Shown here in pieces: positions 43,850-52,360 of a DNA stretch of 52,842 bases. Source of the DNA: an uncultured Aquimarina sp. (GTDB lineage: Bacteria; Bacteroidota; Bacteroidia; Flavobacteriales; Flavobacteriaceae); NCBI RefSeq assembly GCF_947495315.1, contig NZ_CANLYD010000026.1, positions 1-52,842 of the forward strand, read 5' to 3'. How positions within the stretch are numbered: the first letter of the stretch is position 1; each line of letters opens with the position of its first letter. The position numbers were made by a program, and so were the translations under genes. Under the pieces are notes generated by a model. That model did not search any database. It saw only the letters and a program-made list of their open reading frames with translations, and had not been told where the DNA came from.

Positions 43850-43894
43850 GAAAATCCCCCAGAGTTGTATGCTTAGGCACCTCGGGGGATTTTC
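43850..43894. terminator. Terminator hairpin overlapping the flippase 3' end
   Basis: gaaaatccccc (43850-43860) / gggggattttc (43884-43894) is an 11-bp perfect stem, with ggttagttg before it and tttaa after it. The right arm lies inside the last codons of the minus-strand flippase gene (stop at 43873), so the hairpin can serve both convergent genes. Confidence 0.82.
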
Positions 43895-45330
43895 TTTAAT
43901 ATATTATTAATATCCTCTGATATCTTAAGAAAATATAACAAAATAATATATCCTGCTCCGATTAAAATACTTTTCAAAGTAATATTTACTATCGGATGAA
44001 ATCCAAAATCCCAAAAATAAAATCCAAACACGAATACAATAATTAGTAGTAATGTTATTAAGGTGTTTTTGGAAAATGGATGCATTTTAAACTTCTTTTG
44101 AACAATCCATATCTTCGCTAGATTATAACAAAATACTGCTGCAAACGAAGCTATGGCTGCTCCGGTAACTCCAAAAATTGGAATACAAATCCAATTAAGA
44201 ATAAACGCCAGAATCGCCATTCCGATTCCTATGTACAAGATCAATCGGTAATAATCAGAATTGAATAAGATAGAATTATTGTTTCCTAATAAGTTGTCAA
44301 ATAATTTAGCTGCTCCTATCAATAACACTACCCATATAAATAATTCATATTCCTGCGGAATTAATTCGAAAAGTTGATTTACATTACAAATAATCAATAC
44401 AAACAACAACCCACTAATTGTAAAAAGGTTCAGAGAACTTTTTTTATATAATTCTCGCAGTTGTTCAAAACCTTTTTCATTAATTAATTTAGCTGTTAAT
44501 GGATATGTAATCTGATGCATTGCTCTTGATGGAATGATAATCACACTGGCAATATAAGCGCAGATACCATATTTAGCGACATATTCAATAGGAAGATAGC
44601 GTTCGATCATCGTCTTGTCTAGATCTATTAATAAAGTAGCAACCGATCCTGCTAATAAAATTAATAAGGAATACTTAAAAACTGAAACGTAATTACTAGG
44701 CAAAGAGAAACTAAATTTAAATTCATGCAATCCAAACGCATACATTGACATAATTACTAATCTCAGGATATATACCATAACAATAGCATATATAAATTGC
44801 TGAACCGTAATCATTTCGATAGACACAAAAATCAAAAGAATCATAGTACATACCCGTACGAATAATTCTTTCAGAATATTACCAAAGACACTTTTCAACT
44901 TTACTTTGGCCCAGGCAAAAAATATTTCAAAATAAGATAAAGCAATTGCCAGAATATAAATTGTCCATACATAAGGTTGTACAATCGTATTATCTTCATT
45001 AAAAAAATCAAGAATATACTCGTATAGTGCAGAACCAATTGCTCCTACAAATAATGCAATACACATTGGTAAAATAAGCATCATAGTCAGAAACTTATTT
45101 CGCTCTCCTCTATTTGTATAAGAAGAATAAAACTTTACCAAGGTATTATGAACACCAAAAGCCATCAAAGGCCAAATTAAATTGGATACTGAAAATAAAT
45201 AAGATACAAGTCCATAATACTCTTCTTCCAAAAATTTAGTAAACAGAAACAATGTATTAATTGCACCAATCCCAAAACCTAAACAGGTAATGATTACATT
45301 CTTTATGGATTGATTGACTACTATTCCCAT
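43873..45330 (-). CDS. Polysaccharide flippase (Wzx/MOP superfamily)
   Basis: The protein has 485 residues with 12 to 14 hydrophobic helices through its length and few charged loops. Typical MOP/oligosaccharide-flippase features are the N-terminal NVIITCLGFGIGAINTLFLF, the VPLA-like MAFGVHNTLVKFYSSY segment, TLLIDLDKTMIERYLPIEYV and GAAIASFAAVFCYNLAKIWI. It should move lipid-linked glycans across the inner membrane for surface polysaccharide. It overlaps the glycosyltransferase gene by one base, so the two are coupled. Confidence 0.9.
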   Translation of the reverse strand: MGIVVNQSIKNVIITCLGFGIGAINTLFLFTKFLEEEYYGLVSYLFSVSNLIWPLMAFGVHNTLVKFYSSYTNRGERNKFLTMMLILPMCIALFVGAIGSALYEYILDFFNEDNTIVQPYVWTIYILAIALSYFEIFFAWAKVKLKSVFGNILKELFVRVCTMILLIFVSIEMITVQQFIYAIVMVYILRLVIMSMYAFGLHEFKFSFSLPSNYVSVFKYSLLILLAGSVATLLIDLDKTMIERYLPIEYVAKYGICAYIASVIIIPSRAMHQITYPLTAKLINEKGFEQLRELYKKSSLNLFTISGLLFVLIICNVNQLFELIPQEYELFIWVVLLIGAAKLFDNLLGNNNSILFNSDYYRLILYIGIGMAILAFILNWICIPIFGVTGAAIASFAAVFCYNLAKIWIVQKKFKMHPFSKNTLITLLLIIVFVFGFYFWDFGFHPIVNITLKSILIGAGYIILLYFLKISEDINNILKKIPRGA

Positions 45331-46634
45331 TATTTTGGTCTATGACTCTTTTTTTTTAGGTTTTTTAACACCAAAGACATCTCTTTGGTAAGCGTTCTTC
45401 TACTATATTTCTCTATTCTCTCAGTTTTTGCTATTAGTTTTCCTTCCTGAAATTCCTTAAAATAACTGAGTATTACGCTTTTCATTTCACTCTCCTCAGA
45501 ATACTCAAAGAAATAACCAGAATTTGTTTCCCTTATTAATCTTGATATATCAGCATCTTTAGGTCCGATAGCTAAAATAGGCCTTTTAGAAACCATATAT
45601 TCAAATAACTTTCCGGGTATAATACATTTAGTTTCAGGTTTATCTATTTCTACTAATAATAAAACCTGAGAACTATGTTGAATCTCTATTGCTTCTTTAT
45701 GAGAAACATATCCTTTGTTATCCAAAAAACCAGATAATCCAGCTTCATTGATAGAAAACAATACATCTTCACTTACCGCTCCAACTAATCGCAATCTAAA
45801 AGCTTTTGCAAATTCATCATTTTCTTGCGTAAGATCATAAAGTACCTGCCATAATTTTTCTGGATTTCTTCCTGATAATAATGAACCTATATGCGAAATT
45901 GTAAATTCACTATCAAGTTTTACTTCTGAAACCTTTTCTGTATCATATCCATTAGTAATTACAGAAACTGGCTTATTAGTAATTTCAAGGAACTCTTCTT
46001 TCGTAGTATAACTTGTTACAGTTATATGATCCACAGATGTTAAAACTTCTTGTTCTAATTGCTTATGCTTTTTTATTGAACGCTTCGTAAGTTTTAATTT
46101 ATCATGATATCCAATTGTAGTCCAGGGATCTCTAAAATCAGCTATCCACTTAAGATTGAGTTTTTCTTTTAACTCCTTCCCTATCAGATGAACACTATGT
46201 GGTGGGCCTGTAGTAATTATAGTATCTATATTAGCTTCGGAAATATATTTTTGAAGAAATTTTACAGACGGTTTTATCCAAAACTTACGTGCATCCGGTA
46301 TAAAAAAGTTTCCTCTTATATATAGCAAAAGTTTTTGAATAAGAGATTGTTTTTCTTTTTTAGCAATAATACCTTTACTAATGGTTTTAGATGATTTTTT
46401 AGAAAAAACTTCAGCTAAACGGTAAGGTTCAAAAATAGGTTGTTTTAAAATGGTTATTTCGGCAGGAACCTCTGATGCTAGTGATTCATCTATTAAAGGG
46501 TATGTTGGATTTTCTGGAATATACACTATAGGCTCAATTCCAAAATCTTTAAAGTATTTAACGAATTTAAGCCATCGCTGTACTCCAGGACCACCTGCAG
46601 GCGGCCAATAATATGTGATGAGTAATACTTTCAA
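45330..46634 (-). CDS. Glycosyltransferase, GT4-type
   Basis: The protein has 434 residues. The N-terminal Rossmann domain opens with LLITYYWPPAGGPGVQRWLK. TIITTGPPHSVHLIGKEL and WIADFRDPW are features of flavobacterial GT4 enzymes. The C-terminal domain has TISHIGSLLSGRNPEKLWQV, QVLLLVEIDKPETKCIIPGK and LFEYMVSKRPILAIGPKDAD, i.e. the nucleotide-sugar-binding E-x7-E region in modified form. It is probably a retaining sugar transferase of a surface glycan. It lies 6 bp after YfhO and overlaps the flippase by one base, forming a tight operon. Confidence 0.9.
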   Translation of the reverse strand: MKVLLITYYWPPAGGPGVQRWLKFVKYFKDFGIEPIVYIPENPTYPLIDESLASEVPAEITILKQPIFEPYRLAEVFSKKSSKTISKGIIAKKEKQSLIQKLLLYIRGNFFIPDARKFWIKPSVKFLQKYISEANIDTIITTGPPHSVHLIGKELKEKLNLKWIADFRDPWTTIGYHDKLKLTKRSIKKHKQLEQEVLTSVDHITVTSYTTKEEFLEITNKPVSVITNGYDTEKVSEVKLDSEFTISHIGSLLSGRNPEKLWQVLYDLTQENDEFAKAFRLRLVGAVSEDVLFSINEAGLSGFLDNKGYVSHKEAIEIQHSSQVLLLVEIDKPETKCIIPGKLFEYMVSKRPILAIGPKDADISRLIRETNSGYFFEYSEESEMKSVILSYFKEFQEGKLIAKTERIEKYSRRTLTKEMSLVLKNLKKKSHRPK

Positions 46635-46640
46635 AATCTT

Positions 46641-49079
46641 TTAAGAATTCTCTTCTGAAACCTCCGTTTTTTGTTTTTTATATTCAAAAAACAAGGCTCC
46701 CAAAAATAATAACCCAAAGATAATAGAACTTGCCAAAGTAATTGTACTTCCCGTTTTTACCACTTGCGGTTCGAACTTAAACTCTATAGTATGTTTTCCT
46801 ACAGGAACTTTTAAACCCCTTAACATATAGTTTACAGGATAAATTGTTTCCAACTCTCCATCTATATATGCATTCCATCCATCTTTATAATACGTTTCCG
46901 AAAAAACAAGAAATCCTGGCTTTTCTGTATACGAATTATACGCCAAGTGATCTGGATCTGTTTTAGATATAGAAATTGTAGCAATACTATCTTTAATAAG
47001 TTTGTAGCCCTCTAATGCTGATTTAAATTCTTTCTTAACAACAGCCGTTTTCTTAGTATCAATAGTATTTAATGACTCAAATTCTGACTTATAATCATCA
47101 ACAAATTTTAATTCTTCTATAAACCAAGCTGGTCCATTTGCCGAAGGATTCTCTTGTACATCCAGACGTCTTTCTTCATTTTGTTGTATCACATATTTAA
47201 TGTTCAACATATTAATCACTTGGAGATTGCCTTTGGTAATATGTTCATTGTAGATATCGTCTATTTTTCTAGGTCTTGCCGCAGAATATCCATTCACAGA
47301 ATTGAAGAAATAATTGGTATGAGAATTTCTAAATCCTCTTGCTTGATCCAATACTCTATAATACGATTTATCTTTTAAAATTTCCTGATCTACTGCAGTT
47401 GGTTGAAAATATGATTTATAGGTGCGTTTCGAAATAAAAGACTCGTTATCCACACTGCGTCGATCCACTCCTACTAAATCGATAAGAATAAGAACGCCAA
47501 CACCTATAATCATTAGGTTTTCAGAAACTTTTTTCTTTAAAGTGAACCAAAGTAGTCCTCCGATTAATACTATGAAAATTAAAGATCGAAGACTATCACT
47601 TTTCATAATAGTAATACGATCTTCTTTAATTGCATCAAAAATTGCGGGTTGTTCTATGGCTACCTGAACATCATTAGGAGACTTAAAACTAAATAAACTT
47701 CCTCCAAATAACCAAAATATCAAACACAATCCTCCAAAAACGCCTAGAGATATAAAAAATTTCTTTTGTCGCTCTTGAAATGAGGTTTTCTCATTAAATA
47801 ATTGATACAAACCAAATACTGCTGCAATCGGTATTACGAATTCTAGAATAACCTGAATACTAGAAACTGCTCTAAACTTATTATATAGCGGAACATATTC
47901 TACAAAGAATCGAGTCAGAAAATCTAAATTTTTACCCCAACTTAAGGTAAGCGATAAAATAATTCCGCCAAGTAACCACCATCGCAGCCTACCTTTTACT
48001 AGTAATAACCCTAATAATGCCAGAAACACTACTGTGATACCTAAATAAGGTGGAGCCTCGACAAAAGGTTGCGCTCCCCAATATAATCCAGTAACATTCG
48101 CATAATAGTTTGCTGTCTCCGGAGACTCTCCTAACATAATCAGTTTTTGATAAAAAGCAGAGTCTTTTCCTAAATCAGAAGCTCTTCCCAATCCCATCAA
48201 TTTAGGAACAAAAAGGTTTAAAGATTCTAATTTACCATAACTATATGCTGTAATATATTCATAATCTAATCCATCTTTTACAGAAGAAGAAGATGTTTCT
48301 TCTGCTAATAAATTTTCACCTCTAATACTAGTCTTTGCATACTCTGATGTCGCTAATAATGTAGTAGCATTGGTGGCTAGTCCTAAAATTGCTGCTATAA
48401 TTAAAATAGCCGAAGATTTCAAGAAATGTGGAATCTCTTTTCTTTTAAAAGCATCTATAAAATAAGTTACGCCAATTACAAATACTAGTAAACCCAGATA
48501 ATAGGTCATTTGATAATGATTCGCCTGGATTTCTAACCCCATTGCTAGAGCTGTAAGCATAAACCCCCAGACATATCGTTTCTGGAAAACTAATAAAATA
48601 CCAGAAACGACTAATGGAAAATAGGCGATCGCATGGGCTTTTGCATTATGCCCTACTCCTATTATGATGATAAGATATGCAGAAAATCCAAACGCCAATG
48701 CTCCGAGAATTGCCATTTTCCATGGAATTCTCATAACCAACAATAGTATATAAAAACTGGTAAGATATAGAAATAAGTAATCCGCAGGTCTTGGTAAAAA
48801 TCGAATTAAACGATCCAACTTATCCATATAATCGTGAGGAAATTTCGCACCTATAGCGTATGTAGGCATTCCACCAAAGGCTGCATTGTTCCAAAAAGTT
48901 TCCTTTCCAGTATTTTTCCGAAACTCGTTTTGTTGCCTAGCCGTACCTTCATACAATTTGATATCGCTTTGAAATATCATTTTTCCGCTAAGAACGGGGT
49001 TAAAAAAAGCAAGTGAAGCGATTACAAAACCTAAAACAACAAGTAAATGAGGTAGAAATCTTTTTAGATAAGCCATCAT
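46641..49079 (-). CDS. YfhO-family membrane protein
   Basis: The protein has 812 residues with about 13 membrane helices, the last near the C terminus (ITLASSIIFGLLFLGALFFE). A large extracytoplasmic domain lies at about 520-770 (SFISKRTYKSYFQPTAVDQE, YSAARPRKIDDIYN, FLVFSETYYKDGWNAYIDGE). YfhO proteins are GT-C-like and are implicated in glycosylation of lipoteichoic acids in Bacillus. In flavobacteria they occur with glycan genes, as here. The W-N-A-Y-I-D-G-E end motif is typical. It starts at tandem ATG codons (49079, 49076). It heads the glycan operon with the GT4 enzyme and flippase. Confidence 0.92.
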   Translation of the reverse strand: MMAYLKRFLPHLLVVLGFVIASLAFFNPVLSGKMIFQSDIKLYEGTARQQNEFRKNTGKETFWNNAAFGGMPTYAIGAKFPHDYMDKLDRLIRFLPRPADYLFLYLTSFYILLLVMRIPWKMAILGALAFGFSAYLIIIIGVGHNAKAHAIAYFPLVVSGILLVFQKRYVWGFMLTALAMGLEIQANHYQMTYYLGLLVFVIGVTYFIDAFKRKEIPHFLKSSAILIIAAILGLATNATTLLATSEYAKTSIRGENLLAEETSSSSVKDGLDYEYITAYSYGKLESLNLFVPKLMGLGRASDLGKDSAFYQKLIMLGESPETANYYANVTGLYWGAQPFVEAPPYLGITVVFLALLGLLLVKGRLRWWLLGGIILSLTLSWGKNLDFLTRFFVEYVPLYNKFRAVSSIQVILEFVIPIAAVFGLYQLFNEKTSFQERQKKFFISLGVFGGLCLIFWLFGGSLFSFKSPNDVQVAIEQPAIFDAIKEDRITIMKSDSLRSLIFIVLIGGLLWFTLKKKVSENLMIIGVGVLILIDLVGVDRRSVDNESFISKRTYKSYFQPTAVDQEILKDKSYYRVLDQARGFRNSHTNYFFNSVNGYSAARPRKIDDIYNEHITKGNLQVINMLNIKYVIQQNEERRLDVQENPSANGPAWFIEELKFVDDYKSEFESLNTIDTKKTAVVKKEFKSALEGYKLIKDSIATISISKTDPDHLAYNSYTEKPGFLVFSETYYKDGWNAYIDGELETIYPVNYMLRGLKVPVGKHTIEFKFEPQVVKTGSTITLASSIIFGLLFLGALFFEYKKQKTEVSEENS

Positions 49080-49110
49080 GTGCGAAACAATTTACGAATG
49101 AAGCGCCAAA

Positions 49111-49380
49111 TTAATCAATTTCCTCATAATCGATGTACTCTCCCACATCTTTATTAGTAGATTTTTGTTTAGATTTTTTATCAATGGTTATATCTTCCTT
49201 TGGCGAAGATTGGGGTTGTTGGTATTGCTTAAATTGCTGTTGAAATTTTTCTCCTGCTTTCTTTGTTACGTATCTAAGCAATAGAGGACCAAATAAACGC
49301 GTTAATATCTTTAATCCGTAATATATCAATAACAGAATGAGAATTACCTTTAATACCCCTGATAATGAAGCCTCTTGCAT
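49111..49380 (-). CDS. DUF4834 small membrane protein
   Basis: The protein has 89 residues from the ATG at 49378-49380; an upstream in-frame start would add an unrelated 62-residue segment over the opposite gene's leader. One membrane helix (about 8-24: VLKVILILLLIYYGLKILT) is followed by a basic segment (LLRYVTKKAGEKFQQQFKQY) and an acidic/Lys tail ending YIDYEEID. This is the DUF4834 pattern, common next to YfhO in flavobacteria. The function is unknown. It lies 31 bp upstream of YfhO and is probably in its transcript. Confidence 0.85.
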   Translation of the reverse strand: MQEASLSGVLKVILILLLIYYGLKILTRLFGPLLLRYVTKKAGEKFQQQFKQYQQPQSSPKEDITIDKKSKQKSTNKDVGEYIDYEEID

Positions 49381-49455
49381 ATTATTTTTTTTCAAAAATA
49401 GGGAACTCTCTATACAATTACATGAAGTCAATCCTAAAAAAATGATAAAATCTGC

Positions 49456-49463
49456 TATATTTG
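49456..49463 (+). promoter_or_regulatory. -7 element before the outer-membrane barrel gene
   Basis: TATATTTG lies 17 bp before the ATG at 49481, in the divergent gap to the DUF4834 gene. This placement also argues against longer N-terminal versions of the downstream protein. Confidence 0.55.
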
Positions 49464-49480
49464 AACCAAATCTATTGAAT

Positions 49481-51127
49481 ATGAGCCCTAAATCTTTGCT
49501 ATTGTTGGTAAGCCTATTCCTACTCGGCTTTACCACATCTGCACAATATACTGAGAAAATTAACACAAATAGACCTGGGACTTCTCAAGGTGCATTCTCT
49601 GTTGGTAATAATGTATTACAATTAGAAGGTGGTTTCGGTTTTGGAAAAGAAAAACACAAATTATTTGACACCAAGACGAATACATTTAATTTCGACTACA
49701 CTATTAGATATGGGTTATTGATAGAGCAGCTGGAAATTAATTTGAATGGTAGTTTTAGAAGTGAAGGCATTAAACAAACGGTAGGTGCTAACGAAGAAAA
49801 AATAAGACGAACAGATTTTGAATATAATACTATAGGAGTTAAATATCTTATTTACGATCCATATAAAAAACCAAAAGATCAGGATTCAATAAATTACGAT
49901 GAACTAAAAAGCTGGAAAGAACGCTACAGATTTAAATGGAAAAGCCTTGTTCCCGCAGTATCCGCTTATGTTGGTATGAACTATGTGAATACAGACAACG
50001 CTTTTACCTTTCCTACTGATCAAACAATTAGTCCAAAAATTGTTGTAATGACTCAAAATAACTGGTGGACTAGTAATGCTGGAAGCTGGGTGTTGGTCAC
50101 AAACTTAATCATAGATAAAATAACCACAGATAATCCTGCATATGGTTGGATTATTACTAGTACTCACACTCTAAATGATAAATGGGCCGTCTTTGGTGAA
50201 TATCAGGGACAGAAAAGTGATTTTTATAGTGACAATATACTAAGGCTCGGTGGAGCATATTTGTTCAATGATGACTTGCAGATTGATGCCAATATTGCAA
50301 CAAACTTTAAAGATACTCCTTCTATTTTTCGAGTAAGTGTTGGTGCTTCTTATAGATTTGACTGGCATAAAAAAGATGAAATTATAGAAAAACCAGGTTT
50401 TGAAAGTGGCATAAAGAACGAAGAGGAATTAAATGAAAAAGAAAATGATAGTTTAAGTATCGATCGGGAATTCGAAGAACTAGAAAATGATAGTTTAAAA
50501 TTAGAGAAAACACCATTCATAAATGAGTTCGAAGATAGCAGCCTTAGAGATGCAATGGAAAAAGATCTCGACGAAAGAAGAACTGCACAGCGCTTAGAAC
50601 GCGAGCGAATCGAAAAAGAAAAACAAGACAAAAAAGACGATAAAAAGTTCCAGAAAGAAGAACGCAGAAGATTAAAGCGTGAAGCTAAGGAAGCTAAACA
50701 AGCAGAAAAAGCTCGAATCAAAGCCGAAAAAGAAAAGCAAAAAATGATCGAGGATATAGATGCTGAATTGGATAAAATGGAGCAAGATGAAGGTGTAGAT
50801 GATGAGTTAAAGAAGATTGATGAAGAACTCAAAAAACTAGAGGAAATGGAGAAAGACGTTGATCCTGAAAAGGAAAAAGAACAGAAAGAAGAGAAGAAAA
50901 AAGTTGAAGAAGAGGAGGAAGAAGAAGATGTAGATGCGGCTTATGACAAACTTCAAAAAGAGCAAGCTCAAGCTAAAAAAGAAGAAGAAAAACGCAGAAA
51001 GAAGGAAGAGAAGAAACGCTTGAAAGAAGAAAAGAAAAGAAAAAAAGAAGAAGAAAAACGTAAAAAAGCGGAAGAGAAAAAGAAAAAAGAAGAAGAAAAA
51101 GAAGGTGATGATAATAATGAAGGCTAG
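49481..51127 (+). CDS. Outer-membrane barrel (MetA-pathway type) with long Lys/Glu coiled-coil tail
   Basis: The protein has 548 residues from the ATG at 49481, where a clean signal peptide starts (LLLLVSLFLLGFTTSAQ). Residues about 22-298 form a beta barrel of the transporter / phenol-degradation meta-pathway type (NRPGTSQGAFSVGNNVLQLE, WWTSNAGSWVLVTNLII, FRVSVGASYRFDW). Residues about 300-548 are nearly all Lys, Glu, Arg, Asp, Ala and Gln (ERERIEKEKQDKKDDKKFQK, EEEKRRKKEEKKRLKEEK), giving a long charged helix or coiled coil that presumably lies in the periplasm. The base bias of the tail creates long false frames on the other strand. The function is unknown. Confidence 0.83.
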   Translation: MSPKSLLLLVSLFLLGFTTSAQYTEKINTNRPGTSQGAFSVGNNVLQLEGGFGFGKEKHKLFDTKTNTFNFDYTIRYGLLIEQLEINLNGSFRSEGIKQTVGANEEKIRRTDFEYNTIGVKYLIYDPYKKPKDQDSINYDELKSWKERYRFKWKSLVPAVSAYVGMNYVNTDNAFTFPTDQTISPKIVVMTQNNWWTSNAGSWVLVTNLIIDKITTDNPAYGWIITSTHTLNDKWAVFGEYQGQKSDFYSDNILRLGGAYLFNDDLQIDANIATNFKDTPSIFRVSVGASYRFDWHKKDEIIEKPGFESGIKNEEELNEKENDSLSIDREFEELENDSLKLEKTPFINEFEDSSLRDAMEKDLDERRTAQRLERERIEKEKQDKKDDKKFQKEERRRLKREAKEAKQAEKARIKAEKEKQKMIEDIDAELDKMEQDEGVDDELKKIDEELKKLEEMEKDVDPEKEKEQKEEKKKVEEEEEEEDVDAAYDKLQKEQAQAKKEEEKRRKKEEKKRLKEEKKRKKEEEKRKKAEEKKKKEEEKEGDDNNEG

Positions 51128-51159
51128 TTCTTCTTAGTTTTTAACACCTCTTTATATAT

Positions 51160-51197
51160 AAAAAGGGCTGAACATATTATTATGTTTAGCCCTTTTT
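51160..51197 (+). terminator. Intrinsic terminator
   Basis: aaaagggctgaacata (51161-51176) / tatgtttagccctttt (51181-51196) pairs with one wobble and a ttat loop, followed by T and cag. It lies 33 bp after the barrel gene stop. Confidence 0.85.
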
Positions 51198-51330
51198 CAG
51201 TACACCATATATACAATTGCATCATCAATCCGAATGTTTCGAAAATAACAAAATCCTATAAAAAAGATCATTTTTTTAATATTTCTATCATTTTTTAACA
51301 TTTAAAATACGTAGGTTAAAATAAAACTCT

Positions 51331-51360
51331 TATATTTGGTTAACCAATTTGGTTGACCAA
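51331..51360 (+). promoter_or_regulatory. -7 element with two GntR-type operators
   Basis: TATATTTG (51331-51338) overlaps the first of two tandem dyads: TTGGTTAACCAA (51336-51347, perfect palindrome) and TTGGTTGACCAA (51349-51360). They are 13 bp apart and lie directly before the FadR/GntR gene. Placement over the promoter implies autorepression. Confidence 0.8.
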
Positions 51361-51369
51361 TTTAAAAAT

Positions 51370-52074
51370 ATGAGAATTAACCTAGGAAACGATCCTTTAT
51401 CTTCTAAAACCGAAGTTGAAACCGTAATCTCAAAAATAAGAGACCTAATCATAAACCGGCAACTTGAACCAGGAGATAAACTACCATCAGAAAGAGCACT
51501 ATCCAATAAATTCGACGCCAGTAGAAGCCAATTACGGCTAGCCATACAAAAGTTAGAATTTTATGGACTAGTAAAGAGATACCCAAAAAGCGGAACTTTT
51601 GTGTCCAAAATTGGTGTAGGGGCTCTAAACTCTATGATGGCAAATATTTTACACTTACAAACACCAGATTTTAAGTCATTGGTAGAGACGAGATTAATAC
51701 TGGAAACAAAAGCCGTAAAATTAGCGGCTGTGAGAAGAACTGAAAAACAATTATATCAAATTGAAAAAGCACATGAAGCATACATTAAAAAATCTATTAA
51801 TGGTCAAAATGCATTAGACGAAGATTTATTGTTTCATCTTAAAGTAGCAGAAGCAAGTTGTAACAGTGTTATTAACTCCTTGATGCTAGTAATCACGCCT
51901 GAAATAATCACAAATTTTGTTACAAACAAAATTTGTGATGCTCAAAACTTTTCAAGTTTGATAAAAGAACATCAGGATATTGTAAATGCCATAAAAAATA
52001 GTGATCCGGACGAAGCCACAAAAAGTCTAAAGATTCATTTTAAAGACTTATACAATTATTGTCATACTAATTAA
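51370..52074 (+). CDS. FadR/GntR-family transcriptional regulator
   Basis: The protein has 234 residues from the ATG at 51370; an upstream TTG falls inside the operator. The winged helix-turn-helix is at about 15-85 (IRDLIINRQLEPGDKLPSER, ALSNKFDASRSQLRLAIQKL, RYPKSGTFVSKIG). The FadR-type all-helical FCD domain (about 100-230) has VETRLILETKAVKLAAVRRT, the D-x3-H metal-ligand pair in DEDLLFHLKVAEAS, and later His residues (KEHQDIVNAI, LKIHFKDLY). It probably senses a sugar acid through a bound metal. The SusC gene starts 287 bp downstream, which suggests control of a glycan (for example uronate) uptake locus. Confidence 0.92.
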   Translation: MRINLGNDPLSSKTEVETVISKIRDLIINRQLEPGDKLPSERALSNKFDASRSQLRLAIQKLEFYGLVKRYPKSGTFVSKIGVGALNSMMANILHLQTPDFKSLVETRLILETKAVKLAAVRRTEKQLYQIEKAHEAYIKKSINGQNALDEDLLFHLKVAEASCNSVINSLMLVITPEIITNFVTNKICDAQNFSSLIKEHQDIVNAIKNSDPDEATKSLKIHFKDLYNYCHTN

Positions 52075-52111
52075 AAAAAACTAGCCTATGTAAACTTTAA
52101 TATTAAAAGAA

Positions 52112-52138
52112 AAAAGGACAGGCAAAACCTATCCTTTT
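52112..52138 (+). terminator. Intrinsic terminator of the GntR gene
   Basis: aaaaggacagg (52112-52122) / cctatcctttt (52128-52138) has one mismatch and a 5-nt loop. It separates the regulator from the SusC transcript. Confidence 0.7.
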
Positions 52139-52360
52139 CAATTATTCTGTAATCACTTCAAGTTAGAGGGAGAAGTCAATTAACAAGAATAATAGTACAC
52201 TATTACCTAAGTAAACATGCAGTAGCAAATATAACAATTCATACTATGGTTGAAATTTTGCTCTTGTTAATGTTTAGTTAAGTAACGCACAAGTCAAAAT
52301 AGCTTAAAAAAGCAGATAGACTTATATCTGAAACAAAACTAATCATTGAAACAATTACAC

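Noticed and set aside
50350..50832. Long minus-strand frame opposite the barrel gene tail
   Set aside because: It is produced by the GA-rich Lys/Glu codons of the real gene and encodes only Ser/Phe-rich low complexity.
51349..51369. Upstream TTG start for the FadR/GntR gene
   Set aside because: These codons form the second operator half (TTGGTTGACCAA), and the family alignment begins after the ATG at 51370.
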